A stretch of DNA of 64,000 nt from Paenibacillus sp. FSL K6-0276 (lineage in GTDB: Bacteria; Bacillota; Bacilli; Paenibacillales; Paenibacillaceae). The notes beneath the pieces are model-generated. The model did no database searches and had not been told where the DNA came from. It saw only the letters and a program-made list of their open reading frames with translations. Below are positions 45,855 to 55,809 of the stretch, in pieces. Position 1 is the first letter of the stretch. Each line of letters starts with the position of its first letter. Made by a program: the position numbers and the translations under genes. Location of the stretch: positions 3,844,001-3,908,000 of the forward strand of contig NZ_CP150276.1 of NCBI RefSeq assembly GCF_037977235.1, in the 5' to 3' direction.

Positions 45855-47459
45855 ATGAACTCAATACAACGAAAAATCACATTATATGCCGGAGGATGCT
45901 TTCTCTTACTATTCCTTGCGTTGTTAGGCGCCATATACTCAGAGATGAAACGAACGGTCGTCCCACTCAACGAATCACTGACACAGCAAATCATCAATGC
46001 CCGAAGCGAACAAATATCCTATTGGTTTCAGCAGCGGATTGGAGAAGTCGAAATGCTCGCCACACTTACTTCTGATCACCACTGGACTCGAGAAGAACTG
46101 TTACGCGAAAGTCGCATGCTAGAGCAACGACGAGGCCATGACTACGAGTCCATTCGGATCGTTGATCTAAAAGGAAACTCTTGGACGTCAGATAGCAAGT
46201 CTTTCTCTATATTAACGCGAGATTATTATAAAGAACTAATTTCGTCGAATGCTCCCTTCGTTGTTAGTAACGTTATTGTTTCCAAAGCAAACAAAGCAGA
46301 GATTGTCGTCATTCTATATCGTGTTGAACCGCTTGTGAATGAAGATGCAGCTTATATTGCAGCAGCCGTCCCCATCCGTAAAATGAAGGATATCGCTCAA
46401 GACATTAAGGTTTATGACGGCAGAGGGTGGCTTATCGTTAATTCGGAATTCCCAGAATCGGAAGATTCCAGAGCTGCCATGTCCACATTTACGGCTTCGA
46501 TCGCCGGTGTTCCAGGCTGGAAACTCATCTTTCAAGTGCCGAAATCCCAGCTTACCCAAGGTATGACGAAGACCCAGCGGTCGGCTCTTATGGTGGGGAG
46601 TGTAGTAGGTATCTTCTTTTTGATTCTCGTCCTATTGCTGGGCTCCTCCATAGCAAAACCGATTCAGACGTTACGTCAATTGATGAGACAAGTGGAAGAC
46701 GGAGACTGGAGCGTGCGTTCTAAAGATAAGCGACGCGATGAGATTGGAGAGTTAGGGCGTAGTTTTAATCAAATGCTCATTAAGCTATATCAATCCCAGC
46801 AAGAGAAGAAGGAAATGGAGCTACAGATGATTCATGAACAGATCAAGCCCCATTTTCTGTACAATACACTGGATACGATTCAATGGATGGCTGCAAGTCA
46901 TGATGCAAACGATGTGGTGGACATCGTAGAATCCCTAAGCACTTATTTCCGGCTCGGGCTGGCAAGCGGCAGTCAATTTGTAACACTAGAACAAGAATTT
47001 CAACATGTCGAGAGCTATTTGGATATCCAATGTGTTCGATATGATGATATTCTAGAGTACGAATTGAGCTACGATGAGCATTTGGAACAACAGCAAATTA
47101 TTCGTTTCATCCTTCAACCACTTGTTGAAAATGCGATCTATCACGGAATTAAGCCACTGACAAACCAGAAAAGCAAGATATCAATTCGTGCATATGAACG
47201 AGGGGATCAGCTGATCGTCACTGCCCAGAATAACGGAGTAGACATACCCGAATCAAGGCTGGCGATACTTCAGGAGACATTGCGGAACGGAAAAAGAGAC
47301 AAAAACGACGAGATCGGATTCGGACTGTATAGTGTCAGCCATCGCATCAAACTTGCTTATGGTGAGCTTTACGGATTGCAAATAAGTAGTAGACAAGGTA
47401 TAACCTGTATGACGTTAAATATTCCGCTTGGGGGTGACGAATCATGTGGCAAGTCCTAA
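45855..47459 (+). CDS. Sensor histidine kinase with Cache-like sensor (YesM/LytS type)
   Basis: 534 residues: TM1 (about 10-32), an extracytoplasmic domain of about 220 residues that looks like a dCache fold (WFQQRIGEVEMLATL, then IRIVDLKGNSWTSD and GWLIVNSEFPE), TM2 (about 245-268), HAMP (IQTLRQLMRQVEDGDWSVRS), the His_kinase core MIHEQIKPHFLYNTLDTIQWM with the phospho-His, and an ATPase domain with QPLVENAIYHGI. No clear ribosome site precedes the ATG. It overlaps the regulator gene by 16 bases and is divergent from the flavoprotein gene, its likely target. Confidence 0.92.
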   Translation: MNSIQRKITLYAGGCFLLLFLALLGAIYSEMKRTVVPLNESLTQQIINARSEQISYWFQQRIGEVEMLATLTSDHHWTREELLRESRMLEQRRGHDYESIRIVDLKGNSWTSDSKSFSILTRDYYKELISSNAPFVVSNVIVSKANKAEIVVILYRVEPLVNEDAAYIAAAVPIRKMKDIAQDIKVYDGRGWLIVNSEFPESEDSRAAMSTFTASIAGVPGWKLIFQVPKSQLTQGMTKTQRSALMVGSVVGIFFLILVLLLGSSIAKPIQTLRQLMRQVEDGDWSVRSKDKRRDEIGELGRSFNQMLIKLYQSQQEKKEMELQMIHEQIKPHFLYNTLDTIQWMAASHDANDVVDIVESLSTYFRLGLASGSQFVTLEQEFQHVESYLDIQCVRYDDILEYELSYDEHLEQQQIIRFILQPLVENAIYHGIKPLTNQKSKISIRAYERGDQLIVTAQNNGVDIPESRLAILQETLRNGKRDKNDEIGFGLYSVSHRIKLAYGELYGLQISSRQGITCMTLNIPLGGDESCGKS

Positions 47460-48229
47460 TTATAGATGATGAGAAAATTATCCGTAATGGCTTACGGAAA
47501 TATATCCAAGAGAGTCGGCTGCCTTTTGAACCATCAGGAGAAGCAAAGAACGCTGCTGAAGCACTATCTCTCATTGAGCAATCTACACCAGACGTAATAC
47601 TGGCGGATATTAACATGCCGGGTTTGAATGGCCTCGATCTGGTCCAACTTGTAATGAGTCAATATCCTGAAATGGTCGTGGTGATCATTAGTGGATACGA
47701 TGATTTTAAATATGCACAAAGAGCCCTGCAATTGCATGTTTATGATTACTTACTGAAGCCAATACCCAAGAGCGATCTTAACAGAATGCTTGCAAAGTTA
47801 AACGATCACCTATGCAGTCTTCATCCGGACGCAGTCACGAAGCTCAAGCAGGAGATGACGCAGGAATCTATCCCAAATTCCTCTGATCTCTCGCCAATTA
47901 TGGAGAAGATAACAGATTACATTAACTATCATTACAATGATCCTGAACTGGCCGTACCTCATGTAGCAGAATTATTTCACATTAATTCCAATTACTTGAG
48001 TAAACGAATGAAAAAAGAGGTTGGAGTATCTTTTCTGGAGTATTTGACTGAGCTTCGCATCTCGAAAGCGAAGGAAATATTGGATAACTCCATGCAAAAT
48101 ATCAAAATCGGTGATTTGGCGATCAAAGTAGGCTATATGAATCAATATTATTTCAGCCGCCTGTTTAAAAACCGAGTAGGAGTGTGTCCGGTAGATTATA
48201 AGAACAGTACCAGAATGAATATGTATTGA
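47444..48229 (+). CDS. Response regulator with AraC DNA-binding domain
   Basis: 261 residues: receiver (1-120) with LIIDDEKIIRNG, phospho-Asp in VILADINMPGLNG, and LLKPIPKSD. A short linker follows, then an AraC domain (about 155-261) with LAVPHVAELFHINSNYLSKRMK and IKIGDLAIKVGYMNQYYFSRLFK. It lacks the long central part of the YesN regulator at 19885, so this is the short form. It overlaps the kinase gene and forms a two-gene operon with it. Confidence 0.92.
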   Translation: MWQVLIIDDEKIIRNGLRKYIQESRLPFEPSGEAKNAAEALSLIEQSTPDVILADINMPGLNGLDLVQLVMSQYPEMVVVIISGYDDFKYAQRALQLHVYDYLLKPIPKSDLNRMLAKLNDHLCSLHPDAVTKLKQEMTQESIPNSSDLSPIMEKITDYINYHYNDPELAVPHVAELFHINSNYLSKRMKKEVGVSFLEYLTELRISKAKEILDNSMQNIKIGDLAIKVGYMNQYYFSRLFKNRVGVCPVDYKNSTRMNMY

Positions 48230-48235
48230 CTATAG

Positions 48236-48448
48236 AGATACTGGTTGACTTGGCATAAAAAACAGGCTCATAAAACTGCTGATTTGGGGAATGCGGAGCA
48301 GCATGCCTTTATTTAATACCAATGCTTCCTGAATAACTTTTAACATGTAATGAATTCTCCCCAGTGCCAAGGGTTCATTTACTTCCTCGTCTGTATTCGT
48401 CGTAGTTGAGAGATTCGTCAAGTTAACCGTTATATCTCCGGTTGGCAT
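48236..48448 (-). other. Possible gene fragment, unrecognised
   Basis: An open frame of about 70 codons on the minus strand without a convincing start. A segment such as GRIHYMLKVIQEALVLNKGM looks protein-like, but I cannot assign a family. It lies directly between the regulator operon and a WYL remnant, in a run of gene fragments. Confidence 0.3.
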
Positions 48449-48452
48449 CTAT

Positions 48453-48877
48453 GCAAGCAACGGCTTATGGTACTGTCCAGCCTATCGCTTTCTTCGTAGA
48501 GACATTCGTATATTCCGATGTGATCGAATCCATTCTGCGGTATATAGTACTTCCGAAACGAAACCGATAAATCTTCAGCATGTTCACCTTGGAAATAGAG
48601 AGTCGATTGTCAAGGTGGAGCAGGAGTATGTTAGTCTTAATGTAGAACTCAGTATAGAGGGTGTCCAGAGTTGCGAGGATGAATTATGGTCGGTGCCAAA
48701 ACTACATATACGCAATGATGGCACTGGTTGGCTAGATGGTGACATTTCGAAGGGTGACGTCCATTTCTTGCAAAGTTTTTCATTGGCTTGAGACATGAGG
48801 CGACAGCAATACATCCACCAGAATTGATAGATTGTATGAAAAGAGTGCTTACTGAGATCATGGCCAAATATGTTTAG
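48453..48877 (+). pseudogene. C-terminal WYL-domain regulator remnant, frameshifted
   Basis: The plus strand reads YCPAYRFLRRDIRIFRCDRI (the WYL/YafY motif with FRxDRI), then 80 more codons including GWLDGDISKGDVHFLQ. A frameshift near 48770 leads to KFFIGLRHEATAIHPPELID and ends MKRVLTEIMAKYV before TAG at 48875-48877. This is the standard ending of HTH-WYL regulators. The DNA-binding half is missing. It is invisible to ordinary gene finding because the frame breaks and no start exists. Confidence 0.7.
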
Positions 48878-48892
48878 TGATCGTTTTCAATT

Positions 48893-48930
48893 CAAATAAC
48901 CACCTTTATTAAGGGTGGTTATTATTATAG
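48893..48930. terminator. Terminator after the WYL remnant
   Basis: AATAACCACC (48895-48904) pairs with GGTGGTTATT (48914-48923), with T/A-rich sequence on both sides. It marks the original 3' end of the WYL gene. Confidence 0.75.
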
Positions 48931-48996
48931 ATATGAAGTTAACAATACCGGTTAACAGAAGCCTTAATATAAAAACGGATTACCTTAGAATAGAAT

Positions 48997-49089
48997 CTAA
49001 TTCAAATACACAGCTTTACCTGTTTGTGCAGATTCATAGATTGCTTCTAATATTTGCGAAACGACATAAGCCTATGCAGGAGTTACAAC
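48997..49089 (-). pseudogene. Last codons of a Gfo/Idh/MocA oxidoreductase
   Basis: On the minus strand VVSQILEAIYESAQTGKAVYLN followed by TAG is the usual C-terminal helix of this family. An in-frame TAG just before it, and unrelated sequence upstream, show that only the tail survives. Confidence 0.45.
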
Positions 49090-49095
49090 CGAGTC

Positions 49096-49302
49096 CTTAT
49101 CCTGTTCGATAAGGGTCAACAAGTGCTTATTGTTACTCACCGAATCACGTTAAAAGCGATTATGAGCTATTTTATGAATAAACAGCTGCATGAAATCGGG
49201 ACCATGCCCGACATTCACCCAACTGCTCTATGCAAAGTTACTATTCATAATGACGTCCAGAACGTTGATTTATATGGTGACACTGCTCATTACCGGGAAT
49301 AA
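49096..49302 (+). pseudogene. C-terminal fragment of a histidine phosphatase (PGM-like)
   Basis: VLIVTHRITLKAIMSYFMNK is the second histidine block of the phosphoglycerate mutase family (usually VTHG, here VTHR), followed by PTALCKVTIHNDV and YGDTAHYRE to the stop. The N-terminal RHG phospho-His part is absent. The Gly-to-Arg change after the His also speaks for a dead copy. Confidence 0.6.
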
Positions 49303-49519
49303 TCTACTATTTCTCGGTTAATCTTTGCTCACCGGCTCCCCAAGCCTGATTACTGTCTTTGCCTCCTCATTTCCATTCATATGATGCACAGCCAAATTGG
49401 CCGCCAATTCGAAGAAATCAAACAAGAAAAAAATCACGAATCTCCTGTGACACTTATCTGCAAGAGCTTAATGAATGGTAGTAACAGATTTCTCAAACAT
49501 TTTTTTGATGAAATCAAAC

Positions 49520-50920
49520 TCAAAAGCCTAAATCCGTGTTCTCATTTACATAGAGCTCGCTGGGTTGAATTCGATGTTGGCGGGTGTGCAACAGCTCTGG
49601 CAAACGCCCTATCCGCTCAGCCAAACGGGATAGTTTTTGCTCATGAAAATTAGATAACCCCGTATGAATCCGGTCTTGGAAAGGCTCAAGCCATCTTGTT
49701 TCCAAGCTATCAGAACCGAAATAAACCCCGAGCAGAGAGCCAGCTGTTGCTCCAAAGCTGTCCGTATCGTTGCCTTGCATCACCTGCTTGCATATCCCGT
49801 CACCGACATTGTCTGCAAATCGAAATGTATTAATTAAGGTACCTATTTCCTGATAAACCTGACAGTGGAAATAATTCGCATACTTATGGTTAATGCTCTG
49901 ATAAGCTTCCAACCAGTTATCTGCATTCGCTACCATCTGCAGGCAATCCTCAGTAATCTCATAGAATCGGCTCCTTCTAGGTACGAATTGCAGTGCAGTA
50001 CTTATTATTTCAATAGGATCGCGCAGCACGTGCGCGACAGCAATTGCAGCGGCAATGAACATCGTGGCGTAGATACCCGTCCGGCGATGTGTAAAACTTG
50101 CATCACGCCAAGCTAGCTCAGCGGCAAGAGCGGGTTGACCGGGGCAGGCATAGCCGTAAGCATCTGCGCGAATCGCCGCCCCGCATAGTTCTGTATCTTG
50201 CACCAGAAAGTCGGGCCAAGCCTCTATTTCAGAATGATTGAATAGTTCCCTATCATGCTCCAAATAGCTAATCCCAGATCGAACCAAGATGGCCCTCTCC
50301 GGACCCCAAGTTGTACTTATCGGAAGATGATTTATCCATAAATCTCTTAAATTTCTTTTCGTAAAACCATCACCGAATTGTTCTAGCGCCATCATTCCCA
50401 TTAATGTGTAATTGATATCATCATCAGGTGCCACATAACGAATTCGCCCCCGCGTCGTCTCAAACCAGGACCAATGACGACGATCCAAAGCATGGAGAAC
50501 TTCTTCAGAAATGTAATCGTTCAGTGGCCATTCCCCTACGGAAGTTAGCGCTTGACGCAATTCCGACAAGCTGGGGTTTACCTCGATTGGTTTACCCAGC
50601 ATTGAGCCGCAGACTGAAGCAAGGAATGCCGCCTCTACCCGCTTGGAACTTTCCTTCAGATTCAGGATTCCTACCTGGCCGAGAGGTCGAGTCGGATCAC
50701 ATTCCCGCCATATCTCCTCTAAATCGTTCGGCTCATAGTAAGACCAATTGTCCCTCATTGGAATAGCTGCCAAACTATGAGCAAATTCCAGATAGGCATC
50801 ATAGCTTGCGGGAAGCTGTTCCAGCTTGGCTAAATAACCCGAGGTTTGATGCCCCTGCTCGAATTTATTGCGCAGAATTCCCTCCAATTGACGTTTAAGA
50901 AATGTGAGTGATGGTAGCAT
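49520..50920 (-). CDS. ADP-ribosylglycohydrolase family protein (second, longer type)
   Basis: 466-residue relative of the ADP-ribosylglycohydrolases with about 100 extra N-terminal residues. Seen: AAFLASVCGSMLGKPIEVNP, RYVAPDDDINYTLMGMMALE in the place of the first Mg site, and KQVMQGNDTDSFGATAGSLLGV as the second Mg site (G-N-D-T-D-S). The longer family is common near carbohydrate-utilisation genes, where it may act on small N- or O-glycosides. The ATG follows AGGAGATACAGT. It stands alone between a remnant-rich stretch and a broken glycosidase, with which it may once have formed a catabolic unit. Confidence 0.88.
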   Translation of the reverse strand: MLPSLTFLKRQLEGILRNKFEQGHQTSGYLAKLEQLPASYDAYLEFAHSLAAIPMRDNWSYYEPNDLEEIWRECDPTRPLGQVGILNLKESSKRVEAAFLASVCGSMLGKPIEVNPSLSELRQALTSVGEWPLNDYISEEVLHALDRRHWSWFETTRGRIRYVAPDDDINYTLMGMMALEQFGDGFTKRNLRDLWINHLPISTTWGPERAILVRSGISYLEHDRELFNHSEIEAWPDFLVQDTELCGAAIRADAYGYACPGQPALAAELAWRDASFTHRRTGIYATMFIAAAIAVAHVLRDPIEIISTALQFVPRRSRFYEITEDCLQMVANADNWLEAYQSINHKYANYFHCQVYQEIGTLINTFRFADNVGDGICKQVMQGNDTDSFGATAGSLLGVYFGSDSLETRWLEPFQDRIHTGLSNFHEQKLSRLAERIGRLPELLHTRQHRIQPSELYVNENTDLGF

Positions 50921-51232
50921 ACTGTATCTCCTTTGTCTGATTATTAATCTACATTAAATGTATCCTCAAATTCTAAGTACCAATAATGATTCCTCATTGG
51001 CTTAATGACACTCCTCACTCTAACACTAAACTATTGTTAATAACAGTGGTACGAAAAATGAAAAAAAGCTAAATACAGAAGCTCCCTCGACTCAAGACCG
51101 GGGAAGCTTCTTCCAGGGATATAAGCGTGCTGTAAAAGGTATGGTGACTTTTCATTTATTGTTGTGGGACTTTGTGACGCTGCTTCGGATCTGCCGTTCT
51201 ACAAGCCATTCAATGATGATTTACGTTCTCAA
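50921..51232. other. Gene-free stretch with a terminator
   Basis: Holds the terminator of the glycosidase remnant: GAAGCT-CC (51078-51086) with GG-AGCTTC (51101-51110), then T-run on the minus strand. A 30-codon open stretch on the plus strand at about 51140-51235 looks faintly protein-like but has no start or recognisable family. Confidence 0.6.
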
Positions 51233-53176
51233 CTAGACCGTTGTCCCCCCATGGTCAGATGCTAAATTGATTTCGTTCTGTCTTCCCCCCAAATGTAGGG
51301 TAAAGTCCATCCTATCGCCTGGCAGGACAATAACTGTTCCCTGCCTCTCTACCTCCGCATCCGCATCGAGGAGAAGACCGTTCCAATGAATAATCAACCG
51401 TTCAGGAACCTGGGAGCCTGCCAACCGCTTGAAGGTCAGCCGATATCCATGGCCTTCGTCGCGATGCAGCTCTAGGGTGATAAGACCGTACCGGGTCGGC
51501 GTATTCTCCAATACCAATGGGGTGTCATCAGGCAGCCATTCATCAGGAAGTCCGGGAAAAACAACCAAATCCTCACCTTTTTCCATGACCAATAAATGCC
51601 GGACCAACCGGATAAATTCTGCCGAAGCCCAGTTGTGAGGCATGTCGCCTCCGTGTTCATTGGAATGGCTATCCTTGAAATACTGTTCTTCAATCCATAC
51701 CCGGCTTGGCGCGGCATGGTTGGCGAAGGCGTACAGGTAATCAATCGCTTTATCCGGCCGGCCTGCATACAGCCATACTTGTGCATAGAACATGCTCGAA
51801 TACCCCCAGAGGGACTGATCCTTCGTCCATCCGGTTTCCTTGGGGATTCCTTGCTCATCATCCACCTCATCCATTAGGGAGAGGAAGTCGCTTACATATT
51901 CGTCATCAGCACCCAACACTTCGCCCGGATAGATTGCATGAGCATACGCCCAATTGGCCGTCTGGGGCTTGTTGGCTGGAACATTCTCCATACACATCGG
52001 GAAATAACGGCTGCCGCCTTCTGTTACTTTCATATCCCGCTCCGTCCATCGGAGAAACCCTTCCATTATTTCATCGAACATCGCTTTGAATGACAGAATG
52101 CCATCCAATCCAAGCCGCTTTCCTGCCAGATAGGCTGACTTCAAACCGAACATGATCCACAGCGGAGTCGTATACTCCGGATGATACCAGATACCGCCGT
52201 CGCCAATTGCAGGAGGAAACAAATCGTAACCAGGGTACTCCGTACCGAGCCCTTTAGCCTCTTTTCGAAGTGTCCGGATAAAAGCTAGTCCTCGTTGAAG
52301 CATTGGCCAAAGCTCACGCAGCCGATCGTCATCATTCATCAGCTCGCACTGACGCACCAGCGTTGCCATGGCAATTCCGGTTTCCTTGTCATGTTGGGGA
52401 ATGATGCGGATAGATCCGTTCGGCTTAGCCCGTTTCAGTACGGCGAGCAAGCCCTGGTATGCCTCCTCCGATCTTCCCATTATGTGGGCCGCTTCCAGCA
52501 GGAAGTGTCCGTCCAGCATCCATAGCCCTCGGTAACTAGTAGGACCTACCTGAAATTCATAGATCTCGTCCTTGATTTCACGGGCTTGCAGGATATTGCG
52601 TCCGCACGCTTCCAGCATTTCCATGATCTGCGGATCCGGAATTGTAACTCTTTCTCGAAAAGGCTTCACTTCCAACCAGTATTGTAAGGTCTCCCGTTCC
52701 GATTAAGATTGGTCCATTCTCCATTTCACCGAACGATGCCATTCTCACCGGGTCCCCGCATGACCGAAACCTTCCGCAGCAGTTAATGTCCACCTGATCA
52801 CATCGGCACGCAGTCTATCCTTGCCCCGGTAGGCGAATACCGTCCATGTCAACTCGCTTTGCTCATACTTTTCCGTTGTTGTCACTATGGCTGCTCGTGG
52901 ATCCCCGTAAGTTTGATCAACACGAACGAGCCGATCCCGGTGTTGGAAAACTGGCTTATACCTATGATTGAAACACAAGTTGCGCTCGATTGTGGGGATG
53001 AGTAGTGACTGCGGCATCTCATTTCTAGTCTGGTGTGCATTTTGATTAAAGTTGTAATTCATGCTTCCATCTTCACGCACGATCGTTTTGTGAACATCGT
53101 CTACAAGACCGATACAAGTCTGGATAACATCCGGACCGTACCGAAAATCGATCCTTCGCTTTTCCCAATTAGCCAT
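51233..53176 (-). pseudogene. Six-hairpin glycosidase-type protein with two frameshifts
   Basis: A once about 645-codon gene. It starts MANWEKRRIDFRYGPD at 53176, nine bases after GGAGG, and runs through a beta-rich N-terminal domain to about 52750. It shifts frame (segment MASFGEMENGPILIGTGDL), shifts again at about 52680, and continues for 480 codons. Those codons carry the (alpha/alpha)6 barrel (YRGLWMLDGHFLLEAAHIMG, DGGIWYHPEYTTPLW, DMPHNWASAEFIRLVRH) and a C-terminal beta domain. This layout is that of rhamnosidase/glucosidase-like GH families, and the exact family is uncertain. The intact AraC gene divergent from it was probably its activator. Confidence 0.8.
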
Positions 53177-53313
53177 ATTTCCACGCCTCCGAAAATACCA
53201 GTATTGTTGTCCCCTCAACACAATTGTATATTTTCAGCCCTTACACGACTATAAACAGATCCTTATTTTTTATGGACAAATTTGATATTATCATGAGGGA
53301 CGAGGTGATGGCT

Positions 53314-54219
53314 GTGAATCGAATTGCAATCTCTCAGGCTGGGGATTTCATCGTAAAACCCGGATGGAGTCTCGGCCCTCGTGCAACCCCCCCCAATTAT
53401 GAGCTTGTATTTTTTCCATATCCAACAGCAACCCGATACGAGAACGACCGCGAGAACCGGATCCTATGCGAGCCTTGCTTTGTGGTGACCCGTCCTTTTG
53501 AACGCCATAAGTACATTTTTGATCCGGACAGAAGCACACGTCATTTGTTCTTTCATTTTTTGATCGGTCCCGAGGAGCTTCCTTTTAAATTCCTTAAAGC
53601 ATCAGGCGCTTCGATTTTCCCATCTGAAACGAATCCGCTGCTGAAGGTGATGATAAACCATGTCATGCGCCTCGCTCACAGCGTCAACGAACAGAAGCTT
53701 TGTATTCTACAAGGAGAACGCTTGTTAATTGCCTTGCTTGGTGAGCTTGACTTGTTAGACCGTCAGGAAAAGAACAATGTGAAGCTCAAGGGGGAATCCG
53801 TGGCAGCCTGCGAATATAAGTTCCCCAGCGAGCTTCGCAAAGCCCTTCAATATATGGATCAGAATTTAGAACGGCGAATCAGTATCCCTGATATAGCAGC
53901 TCATGTCGGATGGTCCCACGAGCATCTCGCCCGGATGTGTACGAAGCACCTCGGCAATAGTCCCACCAGAGAGCTGCTGATTCGTAGAATGGAGCGAGCC
54001 TGCCTGCTGCTCACGACGGAATTTTTCACGATCCAGGAAGTCGCAACTGCCGTCGGATTTGGGGATGCGCTGTATTTCTCCCGCTGTTTCTCCCGGATTA
54101 AAGGGATGAATGCAACCGCATACAGGGAACGGTACACAGACCCGCGGATGCATCATATCTCTTTTAACGAAATCCCACAGGACATCCCTTATCCGATTAA
54201 TACGTATGTGAATATATGA
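53314..54219 (+). CDS. AraC-family transcriptional regulator
   Basis: About 300 residues: an N-terminal cupin-like sensing part (PYPTATRYEN, then CFVVTRPFERHKYIFDPDRSTRH) and a C-terminal AraC domain (about 190-290) with RISIPDIAAHVGWSHEHLARMC and FTIQEVATAVGFGDALYFSRCF. The likely start is GTG at 53314, eight bases after GAGG; an ATG at 53308 is an alternative, and the longer frame has no ribosome site. It is divergent from the broken glycosidase gene, 137 bases apart, the usual place for its activator. Confidence 0.9.
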   Translation: MNRIAISQAGDFIVKPGWSLGPRATPPNYELVFFPYPTATRYENDRENRILCEPCFVVTRPFERHKYIFDPDRSTRHLFFHFLIGPEELPFKFLKASGASIFPSETNPLLKVMINHVMRLAHSVNEQKLCILQGERLLIALLGELDLLDRQEKNNVKLKGESVAACEYKFPSELRKALQYMDQNLERRISIPDIAAHVGWSHEHLARMCTKHLGNSPTRELLIRRMERACLLLTTEFFTIQEVATAVGFGDALYFSRCFSRIKGMNATAYRERYTDPRMHHISFNEIPQDIPYPINTYVNI

Positions 54220-54393
54220 TTGGGAATATTCGTATTAATCTATTTTTAGCAGGTCTGATTCATCGAATAAAACAGGGGTTTATTCCAATACTTGAAAAGT
54301 GTTCAGCGGCTTCATGGGTATGAACCGTGAATTTTTCACGAAAGAAATAAAGTACTTTATAATGTAGATAAAGAGTGTTATGGAGGGAAACAA

Positions 54394-54813
54394 ATGGTAA
54401 GTCATAAATGGGTTTTGATCATTGACGATGAAGATGATTTAGCACGTCTGATGAAGACAGTTTTACATAAAGAAGGTATTGCAAACGTTGTAACTGCTGG
54501 GACAGTTGCAGAGGGTTGGGACAAGTTTCAGGAGCATAATCCTGAGCTTATATTGCTAGATATTATGCTGCCCGATGGAGAAGGATATGATTTTTGCAGG
54601 AAAATTCGAGAAACATCAAATGCACCGATCTTATTTATGTCTGCAAAGGATGAGGAAATAAATAAGCTTTTAGGATTGGCGATAGGTAGCGATGATTATA
54701 TTACTAAACCGTTCATTCCGAAAGAAGTCGCTTATCGGGTAAAGGCGCAACTGAGAAGGGCTGGCTTTAAAGAGGAAAAAAAGGTTCAAAAAAGTTTGCA
54801 AGTTGGCCCCTAG
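54394..54813 (+). pseudogene. Response regulator receiver domain, DNA-binding domain lost
   Basis: 139 codons from an ATG after GGAGGG. The receiver is complete (IIDDEDDLARLMK, phospho-Asp in LILLDIMLPDGEG, FMSAKDE, YITKPF) and ends in the linker KAQLRRAGFKEEKK, after which the frame stops. The winged-helix domain expected here is missing. A histidine kinase remnant begins 20 bases later, so a deletion probably removed the end of the regulator and the start of its kinase. A free-standing receiver could still be made. Confidence 0.75.
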
Positions 54814-54831
54814 GGAACGACGTTTTAGAAA

Positions 54832-55245
54832 ATGCCTACTCCCAAAGGCGTTTATGAAGATGTTTTTCGTAATATGAATGAAATATGTAAAAAGCTCGAT
54901 CGACATGAAGAGGAACGTAAGCGTCTCGACCAAATGCGTGAGGAATGGATTAGCAATGTTTCGCATGACATGAAAACACCACTTGCTTCTATTCAAGGTT
55001 ATGCAGAATTTATAAACGACAGTGCCACAGATTTAACAGCCCAAGAATTACAGGAATATACATCAATTATCAAGAGTAAATCTATGTATATGAAAGATTT
55101 GTTAGATGACCTTAATTTAACGATGCGTTTGCGTAATCACCAGCTATCTTCCAATCGGCCAATTATAAATGCAAAAACACCCGAGAGAGGTCACTTTTCC
55201 AATGTGTCCATCTTTCGGGTACAGTTCATACATACACTACAGTAA
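54832..55245 (+). pseudogene. Histidine kinase remnant (HAMP end and HisKA only)
   Basis: Reads VYEDVFRNMNEICKKLDRHE, then the H-box MREEWISNVSHDMKTPLASIQGYAEF and the dimerisation helix, then stops shortly after LLDDLNLTMRLRN. Membrane sensor and ATPase domains are missing, and the last 25 codons look unrelated. It was the partner of the receiver fragment upstream. The ATG has no ribosome site. Confidence 0.75.
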
Positions 55246-55348
55246 CTGAGATATCCATCCTCCAAATTAGGCTGTACCATTCTGGACCAAGTTCGCGAAC
55301 GGCTGATCGTGAACTACCCCTCCCCAGATGGCTCAATCCCGAAACATT

Positions 55349-55663
55349 TCACTGCAGCGAGGAAGTATTATTTTCCTTCTTCAGACGGCTAAAGAGAACA
55401 TTATACATATCATTTCCGTCATTTAGGGATCGCTTCGTCCGTGAGATAGTTGCTGATCCTGCACCCGTCTCTACTTCGATTTCTCTGTAAGTATTATTAT
55501 TATATAGCATTTTGGCTACCTGATACCTCTGAAGTATCGTTCTAATTTCATTTAATGTACATAAGTCATCAAAAAATAAATAACACTCTTCTATGTTTTC
55601 AAGCATTAAAATCATCTCAAATAATCCATCAAGGTCTTGGCTACGTAGTTTATCTATTATCAT
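55349..55663 (-). CDS. YerC/YecD-family TrpR-like protein
   Basis: 104-residue member of the TrpR-related YerC/YecD family. Seen: LRSQDLDGLFEMILMLENIEECYLFFDDLCTLNEI, the family opening, and the helix-turn-helix TYREIEVETGAGSATISRTKRSL, which is the TrpR-fold DNA reader. Start ATG is seven bases after GGAGG. Target genes are unknown in general. It stands next to the tyramine locus but is separated from nhaC by about 150 bases of AT-rich DNA in which no clear terminator is seen. Whether it belongs to that locus is open. Confidence 0.9.
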   Translation of the reverse strand: MIIDKLRSQDLDGLFEMILMLENIEECYLFFDDLCTLNEIRTILQRYQVAKMLYNNNTYREIEVETGAGSATISRTKRSLNDGNDMYNVLFSRLKKENNTSSLQ

Positions 55664-55809
55664 GTATCAACCTCCAATTTCATATTATCACACTTCGTTT
55701 TTAAATGTTGCTCTTTCAAGATATTCTCTCTTTAATAAGCATTCATGTAATTTTTTCAAGTAATCTACAAATATTTTATATTTTCTCTGGTATGGCAGGA
55801 CATATAAAA

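Noticed and set aside
49381..49653. Plus-strand frame overlapping the end of the second ADP-ribosylglycohydrolase gene
   Set aside because: Its second half is antisense to a conserved gene, and no family or ribosome site is seen.
51140..51235. Protein-like 30-codon stretch on the plus strand
   Set aside because: Too short, no start codon, no family; composition alone is not enough.
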